From an uncultured Roseburia sp. (GTDB lineage Bacteria > Bacillota > Clostridia > Lachnospirales > Lachnospiraceae), in the NCBI GenBank assembly GCA_905206195.1, contig CAJLGN010000141.1:1-5089 (forward strand): DNA of 5,089 nt, in the 5' to 3' direction. A model generated the notes under the pieces. The model was not told the origin of the DNA, did no database searches, and saw only the letters and a list, made by a program, of their open reading frames with translations. Positions 5,039-5,089 of this stretch are shown here, piece after piece. The translations under genes were made by a program, and so were the position numbers. Numbering within the stretch: position 1 is the stretch's first letter; every line of letters starts with the position of its first letter.

Positions 5039-5089
5039 AGGCAATAGGTATTATTTTGGCTGGCGGTAATAACAGCCGCATGCAGGAAC
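5035..5089 (+). CDS. glgD: GlgD, ADP-glucose pyrophosphorylase non-catalytic/regulatory subunit (5' end only)
   Basis: Eighteen codons are visible before the window ends, reading [18 protein letters not shown]. This is the GlgC-like nucleotide-binding start, but with GGNNSRM in place of GGQGSRL, the usual difference between GlgD and GlgC. GlgD proteins are paralogues of GlgC about 370 residues long. They have lost key catalytic residues and act as a regulatory partner that raises GlgC activity. The gene overlaps the glgC stop codon by 4 bases. The rest lies beyond the right edge, so domain content cannot be checked. The assignment depends on the N-terminal motif plus position. Confidence 0.85.
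   Translation, partial: MKAIGIILAGGNNSRMQE

Overview
The window looks like chromosomal DNA from a spore-forming Clostridia lineage, most likely Lachnospiraceae. This rests on protein features: a MurC with the sequence EACEYTNSF, a DnaD-domain protein followed by a Zn-finger DnaC/DnaI-type helicase loader, and a GlgC-GlgD pair. The genes are moderately GC-rich and the regulatory gaps are AT-rich. I have no database result, so the taxonomy is inference.

Layout from left to right. (a) Bases 1-64 do not belong to the gene they abut. Read on the minus strand, in a frame different from the helicase-loader gene, they encode a short stretch that resembles a VaFE/T-Q-type repeat of a cell-wall surface protein. 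The join coincides with a HindIII site (AAGCTT, 58-63), which suggests a ligation chimera, or else a microhomology rearrangement. (b) 30-605 and 624-1748, both minus: a helicase loader cut off before its AAA+ domain, and an intact DnaD-domain primosome protein. They form one operon with an 18-bp gap. (c) 1749-2081: a 333-bp regulatory gap holding an extended -10 promoter for the dnaD operon, a leader with two GC-rich hairpins, a DnaA-box cluster and the murC terminator. The terminator abuts two more exact DnaA boxes. (d) 2082-3464, minus: murC. (e) 3465-3763: an AT-rich divergent promoter region with A-tracts and a Spo0A-box-like site. (f) 3764-5038, plus: glgC, followed with a 4-bp overlap by the start of glgD, which runs off the right edge.

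Functionally the window joins replication initiation (DnaD and DnaC-type loader, with DnaA boxes upstream), peptidoglycan precursor synthesis (MurC) and glycogen synthesis (GlgC/GlgD). Each gene product is a familiar family. The less ordinary content is non-coding or structural: the DnaA-box cluster beside a helicase-loading operon, and the foreign sequence joined at a HindIII site. I see no evidence for a new multi-gene system.
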